Part shown: piece by piece, positions 16,833-25,229 of the stretch
Numbering within the stretch: the first letter of the stretch is position 1
How the letters are laid out: each line of letters begins with the position of its first letter
Program-made: the position numbers and the translations under genes
The notes under the pieces: generated by a model
What the model was told of the DNA's origin: nothing
The model's database searches: none
The model's input: the letters and a program-made list of their open reading frames with translations, nothing else
Origin: Thermoplasmata archaeon
GTDB lineage: Archaea > Thermoplasmatota > Thermoplasmata > Lutacidiplasmatales > UBA184
NCBI GenBank assembly: GCA_022750155.1
Contig: JAKIWG010000008.1
Span: 1 to 64,000 of the forward strand
Direction of reading: 5' to 3'
DNA: 64,000 nucleotides

Positions 16833-18476
16833 TCAACGGAGCCCCACGACGCGTCCGTCCTCGGTGAGGTCGATGGATTCCGCGAGCGGATGGGCCGGGA
16901 GGCCCGGCATGGTGTTGATCGTGCCCAGCCGGACGACCCAGAATCCGGCCCCTGCGCTCCACTCCACGCGATCGACCCGGATCCGGAATTCTTTGGGACG
17001 TCCCCGGCGGGTCGGGTCATCGCTCAGGGACAGCGGGGTCTTTGCCATGCAGACCGAGGCGGAGGGGTCGCCACGGGCCGCGAGCTCCTCGAGATTTGTT
17101 CGCGCAGCCGGGGTGAACTCCGCACCGAGCGCCCCGTAGAGCGTCGTCGCGATCCGTTCGACCTTCCGTTCGAGCGGGTCCGTCGGTGAATAGATCGGGC
17201 GGGCCGTGGGGGGGTCGTTCGACGTCAATTCGACCCTTCGGGCGAGCGCCTCCGCCCCGCTCCCACCGTCCCGGAAGCCGGTCGTCTCCGCCCAGGGGAT
17301 GGAGCGGGCATCCAGGTAGGCGGTGACAATGGCGATCTCCTCGTCGCTGTCATCAGGGAACCGGTTGATGGCTACGACGACTGCCAGGTGGAGGGCGGAG
17401 AGATTCGCGAGGTGCTGCTCCAGGTTCGGCAGGCCCAACCCCACGGCGCCCGGATCCGGCCGGTCGAGCACCTCGCGCGCAGCGCCTCCGTGGTGCCGGA
17501 GCGCACGCACGCTCGCGACCAGCACGGCCACATTGGGCTGGAACCCGCACATTGGTCCGACGAGGTCGACGAATTTTTCTGCCCCGAGCTCGCTCGAGAA
17601 GCCGGCCTCCACGACACTGTACTCTGCGGTCGCCAGCCCTAGTTCGATGGCGAGCCGGCTCGCGGTGCCGTGGGCGATGTTGGCGAACGGTCCCCCGTGG
17701 ATCAGGGCCGGGCCGCCCTCGGCCGTGGTCACGAGGTTGGGGGCGAGGGCTTGTCGGAGCAGCACCGCCATCGACCCGGCGGCACCCACCTGCCGGGCCG
17801 TGACCGGTTCGCCACGGACGTCGAGCGCCACGACGATCCGGCCCAGACGGGCCTTGAGGTCGACGTAGTCCCGCGAGAGACCCAGGACGGCCATGACCTC
17901 GGAAGCCGCGGTGATGACATAGCGCGAGGGCCGGCTCGGCGGCTCGCCGGGCTTGCCGGAACTCACTCGGATCGACCGCAGCGACCGGTCCTCCACATCG
18001 ACCGCGCGCGGCCAGAGGATCCGCTCGGGGTCGATCTCCCGCGCGTTTCCATGGAACAGGTGATTGTCGATCATCGCCGACAGCAGATTGTGGGCGGCCC
18101 CGACGGCCTCAATGTCACCATTGAGACCGAGGTTGATGGTGGCGTACGGCTCGACCGTGGCTCGCCCACCTCCGGCCGCTCCACCTTTGACCCCGAACAC
18201 GGGTCCAAGCGATGGTTGTCGAAGGATCACCACCGAGCGGCGCCCAATGCGGCGCAGGCCCATCGCGAGACCGATGGCCACGACGGTCTTTCCCTCCCCG
18301 AAGGGGGTCGGGTTCATCGCCGTGACGAGAACGAGCCGGCCCCGCTGGGCCGAATTGTCGGTCCGAGACCGTACGACGGAGACCGGGACCTTCAAGACTC
18401 CGGGAACGGAGGCCAGGATCTCGGCAGGGTCCAAACCCAGTTCGACGGCGGCTGAGTGGACGGAAAGCTCGGTCAT
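16833..18476 (-). CDS. fhs: Formate--tetrahydrofolate ligase
   Basis: The 547-residue product makes 10-formyl-tetrahydrofolate from formate, THF and ATP. The P-loop TPFGEGKTVVAIGLAMGL, the preceding LVLVTAMNP strand and the GGAAGGGRATVEP region are characteristic, and the length is close to the family norm of about 555. The ATG at 18476 matches the usual start; an upstream ATG at 18494 would add six residues. It stands alone on this strand, but a FolD-like enzyme is encoded about 5.5 kb away, so THF-linked one-carbon metabolism is present. That FolD has altered catalytic positions, which bears on how 10-formyl-THF is reduced here. Confidence 0.95.
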   Translation of the reverse strand: MTELSVHSAAVELGLDPAEILASVPGVLKVPVSVVRSRTDNSAQRGRLVLVTAMNPTPFGEGKTVVAIGLAMGLRRIGRRSVVILRQPSLGPVFGVKGGAAGGGRATVEPYATINLGLNGDIEAVGAAHNLLSAMIDNHLFHGNAREIDPERILWPRAVDVEDRSLRSIRVSSGKPGEPPSRPSRYVITAASEVMAVLGLSRDYVDLKARLGRIVVALDVRGEPVTARQVGAAGSMAVLLRQALAPNLVTTAEGGPALIHGGPFANIAHGTASRLAIELGLATAEYSVVEAGFSSELGAEKFVDLVGPMCGFQPNVAVLVASVRALRHHGGAAREVLDRPDPGAVGLGLPNLEQHLANLSALHLAVVVAINRFPDDSDEEIAIVTAYLDARSIPWAETTGFRDGGSGAEALARRVELTSNDPPTARPIYSPTDPLERKVERIATTLYGALGAEFTPAARTNLEELAARGDPSASVCMAKTPLSLSDDPTRRGRPKEFRIRVDRVEWSAGAGFWVVRLGTINTMPGLPAHPLAESIDLTEDGRVVGLR

Positions 18477-18494
18477 CCGAGGTGACCGAGGCAA

Positions 18495-18809
18495 CCGACC
18501 GCTTTGAACTCGACGGACCTCAAGCCCCGACCGCCCGCCGGGGGTGCTTCCCCCGCCGCCCCCGGGAATCGGTCACCTGGGCGAATCACCCTCCTGAACC
18601 CCTCGGGGCAGTCGGCCAGCCAGTGGGGGGCCCCCACTGAAGATTCTAGACTCGACCCTGGGGCGCGCCCAAGTTCCTCGTGTCGCTCTACCCTGTCCCC
18701 GCGATCAGTACCCGCAGGCTCGCGCGACCCGTGCGCTCACCCCCCCTCCAGGTTGCAAACGGCTCGCTGGCTCTCCATCCAGTGGCGCGAGTCAGGAACG
18801 CGGAGTCAT
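18495..18809. other. Intergenic gap with a GC-rich palindrome
   Basis: No gene is seen between the fhs start and the SET-protein stop. A near-perfect palindrome, AGTGGGGG-G-CCCCCACT, lies at 18622-18638, and a GGGGG/CCCCC hairpin at about 18540-18556. Either could be a protein-binding site or transcript end, but nothing confirms it. Confidence 0.4.
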
Positions 18810-19382
18810 TCAGTCAGCATCGGGTTTTGCCGTGAGATTGAGCGATTGGATCTCGTTTCGGAATCGTTTCTTGAACGGGCCGTCCAACAAGGGCAGATAC
18901 CTCCGTTGAATCTCTCGGGGGAGTGTAAAGTAGTTTCCCTGAATCACTCTCCGGCATTTCTCCGCACCGCAGTGACATGGCACGGGACCAATCCACTCCG
19001 CCCAGATGTTGAGTGCGTAATCCCAGGTGAGCTCCTCCCCCACCCGGATGTCCCTCAGCGCCCGTGTCCGGCGGACGCCACTTCTCATGTCGGTCACCAC
19101 GTAGGCATTGGGCTCGCACGAATGGTTGATGAACCGCTCGGGCGACTTCATCCACGTGGTCTTCTGAGTTCCGTCGCTCGCGACGAACACATCGATGAAT
19201 ATCTCCTGCTCGGGGGTCAATTTGCTTCGATCGACGACGGGGTCGGAGTCGTCAATCGCTAAGATTGGCTCGCCTTTGAGGAACCCCTTCCTGGCGATGA
19301 CCCCTTGGCCATGAATCCTGGACTCCCTGACCGAGACGTCCGCCGGATTGCGTTTCCGCTCACCTTTGATCATCCATCGCAC
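18810..19382 (-). CDS. SET-domain protein lysine methyltransferase with post-SET cysteines
   Basis: The 190-residue product is a compact SET domain that should transfer methyl groups from SAM to protein lysines. Residues 22-35 carry the first motif (RIHGQGVIA), residues 84-93 the RFINHSCEPN core, and residues 119-122 the TWDY motif with the catalytic Tyr122. A post-SET Cys cluster follows (C136, C138, C143), which with Cys89 can bind zinc next to the SAM/substrate channel. This is the eukaryote-style SET/post-SET layout. Local sequence is slightly AT-richer than its neighbours, compatible with horizontal gain. Substrates are unknown; archaeal chromatin or ribosomal proteins are candidates. 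The start could also be the ATG at 19373. Confidence 0.88.
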   Translation of the reverse strand: MRWMIKGERKRNPADVSVRESRIHGQGVIARKGFLKGEPILAIDDSDPVVDRSKLTPEQEIFIDVFVASDGTQKTTWMKSPERFINHSCEPNAYVVTDMRSGVRRTRALRDIRVGEELTWDYALNIWAEWIGPVPCHCGAEKCRRVIQGNYFTLPREIQRRYLPLLDGPFKKRFRNEIQSLNLTAKPDAD

Positions 19383-19576
19383 CAGACCTTGGATCCGACC
19401 TCGTTGGCATCTCCCAGCCGGCCTAGCCCTTCAAGGGTTTCCGCCACCCACCTTGGTGAACCCCGTGGTCGTTAGTCTCGCCATCCCCGCCCTGTTCCCG
19501 CTCAGAACCCTTGGGATACCCTGCCGTGCCGCAGCCGACCCACGGAAGAAGCAATGAGTGCGGGGAGGAGCCAAAC

Positions 19577-19649
19577 AGCCACTGGAGGGATTTGAACCCC
19601 CGACCTGCTGATTACGAATCAGCCGCTCTGCCTGCTGAGCTACAGTGGC
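19577..19649 (-). tRNA. tRNA-Thr(CGT)
   Basis: The 73-base tRNA folds into a full cloverleaf: acceptor GCCACTG/CAGTGGC, D arm GCTC...GAGC, anticodon arm GCTGA-TTCGTAA-TCAGC with anticodon CGT, and T arm GGGGG-TTCAAAT-CCCTC. The discriminator is U73, as in archaeal threonine tRNAs. CCA is not encoded and there is no intron. Confidence 0.95.
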
Positions 19650-19674
19650 GTCGGGCGAGCGGACGGGCCCCTCG

Positions 19675-19682
19675 GTATAAAT
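19675..19682 (-). promoter_or_regulatory. TATA box of tRNA-Thr
   Basis: The minus-strand box ATTTATAC is centred about 29 bases before the tRNA 5' end, the expected archaeal spacing. Confidence 0.75.
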
Positions 19683-19724
19683 CGGACACGACTCGGACGA
19701 ACTCAGGAAGCCGGCGTGACGCCC

Positions 19725-20939
19725 TCATACCGCGGCCAGCGCCTCGCTCAGGTCCCGGAGGAGGTCGTCGGCGTCCTCCACTCCGAGGGAGAGGCGAACG
19801 AGTCCGGGCACGATTCCGCGGCGAGCCAACTCCTCGCTCGAAAGATGCCGGTGGGACGTCTCCGCGGGGACGCTGGCGAGGCTCTCGACGCCGCCGAAGC
19901 TCGATGCCACATGGACGAGCCGCAGCTGACGAAGAAAGCGTTGGGCTCCCTCGGAGCCGTTTCGGACGACGAGGGAAACCACTCCGCCGCGACCCGACAT
20001 CTGACGCCGGGCGGTCTCGTCCTCCGAGGCGGGGCCGGATCCCGGATAATAGACGCGTTCGACCTTCGGATGGCCCGCGAGCTCCGCGGCGACCCGGAGA
20101 CCGTTCGCGTTCTGACGCCCTACCCGCAATTCGAGGGTGCGCATGCCCCGAGCGAGGAGGAATGCCGCGAATGGGTCGAGGGCCGCTCCGATCGTCGTGT
20201 GAACGGGGTCCACGCGTTCGAGGAGCTGGGGGGAGCCGACCACCGCCCCCGCCACGAGATCCGAGTGACCGCCGAGGTACTTGGTCGCGCTGTGGACGAC
20301 GAGGTCGGCTCCCAACGAAAGTGGGCGCTGGTTGATCGGCGTGGCGAACGTGTTGTCCACCACCAGCAGCGCCCCCACGCGGTCGGCCGCCTCGGCCCAG
20401 GATCGGATGTCGTGGACTCGGAGTAGCGGGCTGCTCGGGGTCTCGAGCCAGACGACCCGGGTCTTCGGCGACACCGCCGCCGTGGGATCGGTGGACTCGT
20501 CGGGCGACACCCAGCGGGTGGTCACCCCGAATCGCGGGAGCGTGTCCCGAAGGAGGTCGATCGTCCCGCCGTATAGGTCGTGGAGGGCGACCACCTCGTC
20601 CCCTTCCCTCAGGAATGCAAGGAGCACGGTACTGCACGCGCCCATGCCCGAGGCGAACACGCGCGCGCCGCCCGCCCCTTCCAGGCCTCGGATCAACTCC
20701 GCCGCGACCTCCTGGGTCGGGTTGTCCATCCGGGTGTACAGGTGAACGTCGCCGGAGCCGGCCGCCTCGGAGAACGACGCGGGGTAGTGGTAGGTCGAGG
20801 TCTGATAGATCGGCGGCACGACCGCCCCGGCGTTGCGTTCCGGACGCCGACCGCCGTGCTGCAGCCATGTGGCGGGGTGAACCCATTCCGGCAATGGGTC
20901 GAACCGCCGGCGCGGGGCCACGGCCGGGGCTTCGGTCAC
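19725..20939 (-). CDS. Cys/Met metabolism PLP-dependent enzyme (cystathionine gamma-synthase/lyase family)
   Basis: The 404-residue product is a fold-type I PLP enzyme of the Cys/Met family. Visible features are YTRMDNPT (phosphate-binding Tyr/Arg), FASGMGACSTVLLAFL, the VVDNTFATP Asp that holds the pyridine nitrogen, and the Schiff-base lysine in SATKYLGGHSD. The C-terminal SLGVEDADDLL motif is also typical. Whether it is a cystathionine gamma-synthase, gamma-lyase or methionine gamma-lyase cannot be told from sequence alone. The GTG at 20939 overlaps the nadM stop (GTGA), placing it last in the lonB operon. Confidence 0.9.
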   Translation of the reverse strand: MTEAPAVAPRRRFDPLPEWVHPATWLQHGGRRPERNAGAVVPPIYQTSTYHYPASFSEAAGSGDVHLYTRMDNPTQEVAAELIRGLEGAGGARVFASGMGACSTVLLAFLREGDEVVALHDLYGGTIDLLRDTLPRFGVTTRWVSPDESTDPTAAVSPKTRVVWLETPSSPLLRVHDIRSWAEAADRVGALLVVDNTFATPINQRPLSLGADLVVHSATKYLGGHSDLVAGAVVGSPQLLERVDPVHTTIGAALDPFAAFLLARGMRTLELRVGRQNANGLRVAAELAGHPKVERVYYPGSGPASEDETARRQMSGRGGVVSLVVRNGSEGAQRFLRQLRLVHVASSFGGVESLASVPAETSHRHLSSEELARRGIVPGLVRLSLGVEDADDLLRDLSEALAAV

Positions 20940-21475
20940 CGGGAGACCCCGACGGCCCCGGAGGCGTCGTGCAGGGCGAGCAGACGGAGCCGCTCGGGGC
21001 CGTGGATCTCCCGCAGGTACGTGGCGACCGCCGTCGGAACGCACTCCCTCCACGTGTCTCCGGAGACCATCGACCGGCGGACCGAGGTCCCTTCGAACCG
21101 GACGCGATCGACGAGCGCCGGGGCCTCGACCCGGAACCCTGCGTCCTCGAAGAGGACGCGGGTGAGCGGGTTGTTCGTATAGACGAGGTCGAACGGGGGA
21201 AGGATCGAGGTGAGGTGGGCCACCCAGACGGCGTGGCGATCGATGTCGAACAGCGGCACCGGTTCGCAATGATCGACCCCGGCCTCGGCGAGCGCCCTGG
21301 AGATCATCTCGAACCGTTCACCGGCGGTGAATGGATTGTCGGCGGTGTGGGACGCCTGCGCACTCCCGATCCCCAGGATCAACGGGGCGTCGGCTCGCTG
21401 GGCACGGATCGTTCGGACCACGGAGAGGTGGCCCAGATGGAACGGCTGGAACCGGCCGACCAGCAGCCCGCGCAC
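20936..21475 (-). CDS. nadM: Nicotinamide-nucleotide adenylyltransferase
   Basis: The 179-residue product joins NMN and ATP to form NAD+. It has the archaeal NadM signature GRFQPFHLGH at the N-terminus, a TAGERFEM helix, and the RFEGTSVRRSM motif near residue 130 that corresponds to ISGTxIR of the nucleotidyltransferase superfamily. Length and start are standard. It lies 18 bases after the small Cys protein gene and overlaps the PLP enzyme gene by four bases. Confidence 0.95.
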   Translation of the reverse strand: MRGLLVGRFQPFHLGHLSVVRTIRAQRADAPLILGIGSAQASHTADNPFTAGERFEMISRALAEAGVDHCEPVPLFDIDRHAVWVAHLTSILPPFDLVYTNNPLTRVLFEDAGFRVEAPALVDRVRFEGTSVRRSMVSGDTWRECVPTAVATYLREIHGPERLRLLALHDASGAVGVSR

Positions 21476-21493
21476 GCTTCGGCCCCCGGGGTC

Positions 21494-21733
21494 CTATTCG
21501 GGGCTGAGGTCCTCGACGTCGTCCAGGAACTCGTCGATGTGCGGGCACTGGGCCGTCAGGTAGAAGCGGCAGTGGGCGCACCGTGTGTCGTTCAGGCTCA
21601 TCCTCAGCGACGGATTGAACACGTAGCAGGGACGGCCGATGAATCGGTCCTCGTCCTCCTCCGCACCCGTCTCCCGTCCCAGGTCGCGCCCGGGCATCGG
21701 GTGGTGGGCGGGGATCCGCACCGAGCCTCTCAC
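21494..21733 (-). CDS. Small four-cysteine protein coupled to LonB
   Basis: The 79-residue product has a Pro/His-rich start, an acidic patch, four cysteines (C36, C52, C55, C63) in RPCYVF and [15 protein letters not shown], and an acidic C-terminus ([11 protein letters not shown]). The spacing suggests a single zinc or Fe-S site. The GTG at 21733 overlaps the LonB stop (GTGA), so it is translated with the protease; an adaptor or redox-sensing role is conceivable but not shown. No known family is recognised. Confidence 0.7.
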   Translation of the reverse strand: MRGSVRIPAHHPMPGRDLGRETGAEEDEDRFIGRPCYVFNPSLRMSLNDTRCAHCRFYLTAQCPHIDEFLDDVEDLSPE

Positions 21734-23748
21734 GAACCCGCCGGACGCGCCGGGGGCGCGGGGACGGAGACCGCCCCGGGGTCGGTCCGGCTCGTGGCGT
21801 GCACCATGGCGGCGAGCCGCTCGAGGAGCGTCTCCTTCTGAGTCCCCTGGCTCACCAGGGCGTACTTCAGCACGTCGCGCAGCGTGCGGACCGGGATGAC
21901 CTCGATCATTCCGCGGTATCGGGCCTCGAGGACGAGGTCGTCCATGTTGTCCTCGGGGATCAGCACGCGGTGAAGGCCGGAATCGGCGGCGGCCTCGACC
22001 TTGGCGGTGACCCCGCCGACGGGCAGCACCTGTCCGCGGACCGAGAGCGAACCGGTCATCGCGACCCCCTGGTCGACGGGTACGCCTTCGAGGGCGCTGA
22101 TGACGGCGGTCGCGATGGACACCGAGGCGCTGTCCCCCTCCACCCCGTCCGAGGTTCCGACGAACTGGATGTGGATGTCGTAGCGGGAGATGTCCTCCCC
22201 CGTGTACTTCTTGATGAGCGCGGTGACGTTCTGCACCGCTTCCCGGGCGATCTCCCCGAGCTTGCCGGTCGCGACCACGACCCCTCCGTCGCGCGTCTGC
22301 GCGGGCGTCACCTCGGCCACGATCGGGAGCACGATGCCGGAGAACTCCGACATGCCGGACTGCGCGTTGATCGCCGCGAGGCCGTTGACGATCCCGACGG
22401 CCGCCCCGCTGGTCGAGAAGATGCGATACTCCTTGCGCCGCTCGATGTACCGGTCCGCGATCTGCTGCTCGAGCGACCGGCTGCTCCGCTTGGCGCGGAT
22501 GACGTGCTCGGCCGTCACGACGCGGGCCCCCTCGGTGTTCGCGATGTCTCCCGCCACCCGAACCAGTCCCCCGAGCTCACGGAGCCGCAGGGTCAACTGG
22601 CCGGAACGGCCGGAGCGGCGCTGGGCCTCCCGGATGATCTCGACGACCGCTCCCATGTCGAAGTGGGAGATCTTCTTGTCCTTGGCGACCTCCTGGGCGA
22701 CGAATCGGACGATCTTCATCCGGTTCTCGACGGTGTCGCCCATCGTCGTCTTGACGTAGAGCTCGTAGCCGTAGCCACGGATCCTCGAGCGGAGCGCCGG
22801 GTGCATCGCCTGCACGCTGTCGATGTTGCCGGCGGCGACCAGGATGAAGTCGGCCGGGACCGGTTCCGTCTTGACCATCGCCCCGGCCGAGCGCTCCGAC
22901 TGCCCGACGATCGGGAAGCGGCGCTCCTGCAGCGCCGTCAACAGGGAGTGCTGGCTCTCGATCTTGAGCAGGTTGATCTCGTCGACGAACAGGACCCCGC
23001 CGTTCGCTTTGTGGATCGCCCCGACCTCGACGCGCTCGTGGGGAGGGGTTTCGAGACCGCCGGACTGGAATGGGTCGTGCTTGACGTCCCCCAGGAGGGC
23101 CCCCGCGTGGGCGCCCGTGGCGTCGATGAACGGAGGCCGCTCATCGGGGGTGTGCGAGACGAGGAGCTTGGCGACGCCCGCTCCGCCCTCCGAGCGTCCG
23201 CCCGTCAGTCGGATGGCCGCGTACAGCAGGACGATCAGGAGCAGCCCGATTAGGATGGCGGTGAAGTCGTGGCTCGGGGTGGCGAGCGCGATGTAGAAGG
23301 CGAAGCCGATGATCGCGATCGCACCGATGAAGAACAGGATCATGCGCTGCTCCTTGCGCTGCGCCGCCTCGAGCTTCTGGGCCGCGACGATCTCCTTGCC
23401 CTTCCCCGCGGGAACGACCCGGATCTTCGGCTCGTTCGGGTCGTCGGTGTTCGGGTAGGCGAGGATGTCCTGGAGCTGCTCCTTGGGGAGGAAGTCGACC
23501 ATCGCCCGCGCGAGCATGCTCTTGCCCGTGCCGGGTTCGCCGATCAGGATCATGTGCCGCTTCTGGGTCGCCGCCTTCTTGGCGACCTCGACGGCGTCGT
23601 CCTGGCCGATGACCTGGTCCAGGAGCCGGGGAGGTACCTCCACCTGAGCGGTGGTCTGGTACGGCAGGGCGGCACCCCACGAGTCCAGCTCCTGCGCAGG
23701 GGTGGTGTCGGTGCTGTCCCCGTTCGCGCTGGACGTAACTGCCCCCAT
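21730..23748 (-). CDS. lonB: Archaeal membrane-bound Lon protease
   Basis: The 672-residue product is an ATP-dependent membrane protease. Residues 70-77 are the Walker A motif (GEPGTGKS); two membrane helices lie between about residues 130 and 185 inside the AAA+ domain, the LonB hallmark; Walker B is [10 protein letters not shown]. The C-terminal protease domain has the catalytic Ser in [11 protein letters not shown] and the Lys in [10 protein letters not shown]. It degrades unfolded and membrane proteins. The ATG at 23748 is preferred over 23871, since the longer start lies upstream of the TATA box. It heads an operon with the four-Cys protein, nadM and the PLP enzyme. Confidence 0.96.
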   Translation of the reverse strand: MGAVTSSANGDSTDTTPAQELDSWGAALPYQTTAQVEVPPRLLDQVIGQDDAVEVAKKAATQKRHMILIGEPGTGKSMLARAMVDFLPKEQLQDILAYPNTDDPNEPKIRVVPAGKGKEIVAAQKLEAAQRKEQRMILFFIGAIAIIGFAFYIALATPSHDFTAILIGLLLIVLLYAAIRLTGGRSEGGAGVAKLLVSHTPDERPPFIDATGAHAGALLGDVKHDPFQSGGLETPPHERVEVGAIHKANGGVLFVDEINLLKIESQHSLLTALQERRFPIVGQSERSAGAMVKTEPVPADFILVAAGNIDSVQAMHPALRSRIRGYGYELYVKTTMGDTVENRMKIVRFVAQEVAKDKKISHFDMGAVVEIIREAQRRSGRSGQLTLRLRELGGLVRVAGDIANTEGARVVTAEHVIRAKRSSRSLEQQIADRYIERRKEYRIFSTSGAAVGIVNGLAAINAQSGMSEFSGIVLPIVAEVTPAQTRDGGVVVATGKLGEIAREAVQNVTALIKKYTGEDISRYDIHIQFVGTSDGVEGDSASVSIATAVISALEGVPVDQGVAMTGSLSVRGQVLPVGGVTAKVEAAADSGLHRVLIPEDNMDDLVLEARYRGMIEVIPVRTLRDVLKYALVSQGTQKETLLERLAAMVHATSRTDPGAVSVPAPPARPAGS

Positions 23749-23804
23749 GAGGCTCGGCCGCAGGTCCCGCGGCCCGTTCTCGAGAGAAAACAGAGCGGTC
23801 CTCC

Positions 23805-23812
23805 GTATAAAG
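23805..23812 (-). promoter_or_regulatory. TATA box of the lonB operon
   Basis: The minus-strand box CTTTATAC stands about 57-64 bases before the LonB ATG, predicting a leader of some 30 bases. Confidence 0.7.
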
Positions 23813-23943
23813 CATTTAGCGGGCAAGTTATTCATCAAGTTCCTTTCAGACAGGGTCGCGGCGCGTCGCACGGCCGCGCGTCTACCTGCACTCCCGCGCG
23901 CGGGCCGAGACCGGGTTATCTATGGCCTTCATCTCCCGCGCAC

Positions 23944-24843
23944 GTGACCTCCACCCGGAGCCTCGACGGGCGCCCCGTCGCACAAGCGCTGCTATCGGAC
24001 GCTCGCAAACGGTCGGACGAAGGGGCCCGGTTGGGCCGACGACGGCCGTCGCTGGTCAGCGTCCATCGCGCGGTCGCCTCTCCGTTCGCCTTCTACCTCC
24101 GCCGGCAGGCCCATAACGCCGAGCAGGCCGGGGTGACGTTCCACGACGAGCCCCTCGCCGATGGCGCCTCGGCGTCCACCGTACGCCACCGACTCGGGTC
24201 GTTGAACGCCGATGGTTCGGTAGACGCCGTGCTCCTGGAGCATCCTCTGCCCGAGGCGCTTGACTTCCGAGCGGCGGTGCGGGCGCTGCGGCCCGAGAAG
24301 GACGTCGACGGGGTCTCCACCGAGAACCTCGGCCACCTCGTCCAGGGAGCCCCGGTTCAGGCTCCGGCGGTCGCTCTCGGAGCGCTCGCGATGATCCATT
24401 TCCATCAAGTTCCCATCGTGGGGCGTCGCGTCGCCGTGATCGGCCGATCGGACACCGTGGGACTTCCCCTCGCGTTGCTCCTCCTCGCGAGGAACGAAGG
24501 GGCGAACGCGACGGTGACGGTCGTGCACTCGAGGTCGGGGGGCCTCGCAAAGGCCCTCGCATCGGCCGAAGTGGTGGTCAGTTGCGTCGGGCACCCCGGA
24601 CTGCTGACCCGGGCCGTCGTCCCCGAGGGCGCCGCCGTGATCGACGTCGGACTGAGCTCGGTCCCCGACCCGAGTCGCCCGGGAGGGCAGCGGGCCGCCG
24701 GCGATGCCGACGCGACCTCGCTCGAGGGGTGGGCCTCCGCGCTCACCCCGGTCCCCGGCGGGACCGGACCGGTCACCGTCGCGCAACTGATGGCGAACAC
24801 CGTCCACGCGTGGGAGCTCCTGGGGCGAGGCGAGCCCTCATGA
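23944..24843 (+). CDS. folD: FolD-like methylenetetrahydrofolate dehydrogenase with altered cyclohydrolase site
   Basis: The 299-residue product belongs to the FolD family, which interconverts 5,10-methylene-, 5,10-methenyl- and 10-formyl-THF. Conserved are KDVDGV with Asp122, the dinucleotide loop IGRSDTVGLP, VVHSRSGG, SCVGHPG, VIDVGLS, and the C-terminal TPVPGGTGPVTVAQL. Aligned by eye to E. coli FolD, the catalytic Lys of YVxxK is Gln55 (YLRRQ) and the Gln of VQLPLP is Glu99 (LLEHPLP). Known mutation of this Lys to Gln in the human enzyme removes cyclohydrolase but not dehydrogenase activity. The PCTP motif is also changed (QAPAV). The GTG at 23944 fits a TATA-like GGTTATCTAT about 25 bases upstream. 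It overlaps the next gene (ATGA). Confidence 0.88.
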   Translation: MTSTRSLDGRPVAQALLSDARKRSDEGARLGRRRPSLVSVHRAVASPFAFYLRRQAHNAEQAGVTFHDEPLADGASASTVRHRLGSLNADGSVDAVLLEHPLPEALDFRAAVRALRPEKDVDGVSTENLGHLVQGAPVQAPAVALGALAMIHFHQVPIVGRRVAVIGRSDTVGLPLALLLLARNEGANATVTVVHSRSGGLAKALASAEVVVSCVGHPGLLTRAVVPEGAAVIDVGLSSVPDPSRPGGQRAAGDADATSLEGWASALTPVPGGTGPVTVAQLMANTVHAWELLGRGEPS

Positions 24844-25229
24844 CCGAACCCGTGGAACCGGTCCCGACTGTCCCGATGGAAGCGTCTCCGACGTCCCCCA
24901 CCAAGCGCGAGCCGCTCCGCTGCCGGGACTGCCCGATGTGGTACGGAGCCGAGGACGACGGGTGGGGTCCGTGCTCGATCAAGCACCGGCGCGGCGACGA
25001 CCGGTACCTGACCTTCGGAGGGCACGCCTGCGACGAGGGCTACGTGCCCCCGCCGCCGCCTCCGTCCGCCGGGAATGCCGCGGAGTTGAGCGGCGCCCGC
25101 TCGACTTCCAAGGCATCGGCGGTCGGATACTCCTCGACCTCCCAGGCCGGAAAACGGAGCCTGCCGGCCACGCGGCGCAGAGGCTCGGCGCCCAGTTCCA
25201 CCCGCCGTCGAGCGAAGTCCACCCGATAG
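24840..25229 (+). CDS. Small four-cysteine protein coupled to FolD
   Basis: The product has 129 residues. Residues 26-68 form the recognisable part: LRCRDCPMWYG (C28, C31), GWGPCSIKH (C45) and FGGHACDEGY (C64), likely one metal site. From residue 69 on it is Pro-, Ser- and Arg-rich, and this section is antisense to the 3' end of the convergent radical SAM gene, so the true stop may have been lost and read-through residues added. The ATG overlaps the folD stop. No function is recognised; a metal-binding partner of FolD or of the radical SAM protein is a guess. Confidence 0.6.
   Translation: MTEPVEPVPTVPMEASPTSPTKREPLRCRDCPMWYGAEDDGWGPCSIKHRRGDDRYLTFGGHACDEGYVPPPPPPSAGNAAELSGARSTSKASAVGYSSTSQAGKRSLPATRRRGSAPSSTRRRAKSTR

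Noticed and set aside
18540-18556. GGGGG/CCCCC hairpin as a terminator of fhs or neighbours
   Set aside because: It lies upstream of fhs, not downstream, and has no T-rich tract.
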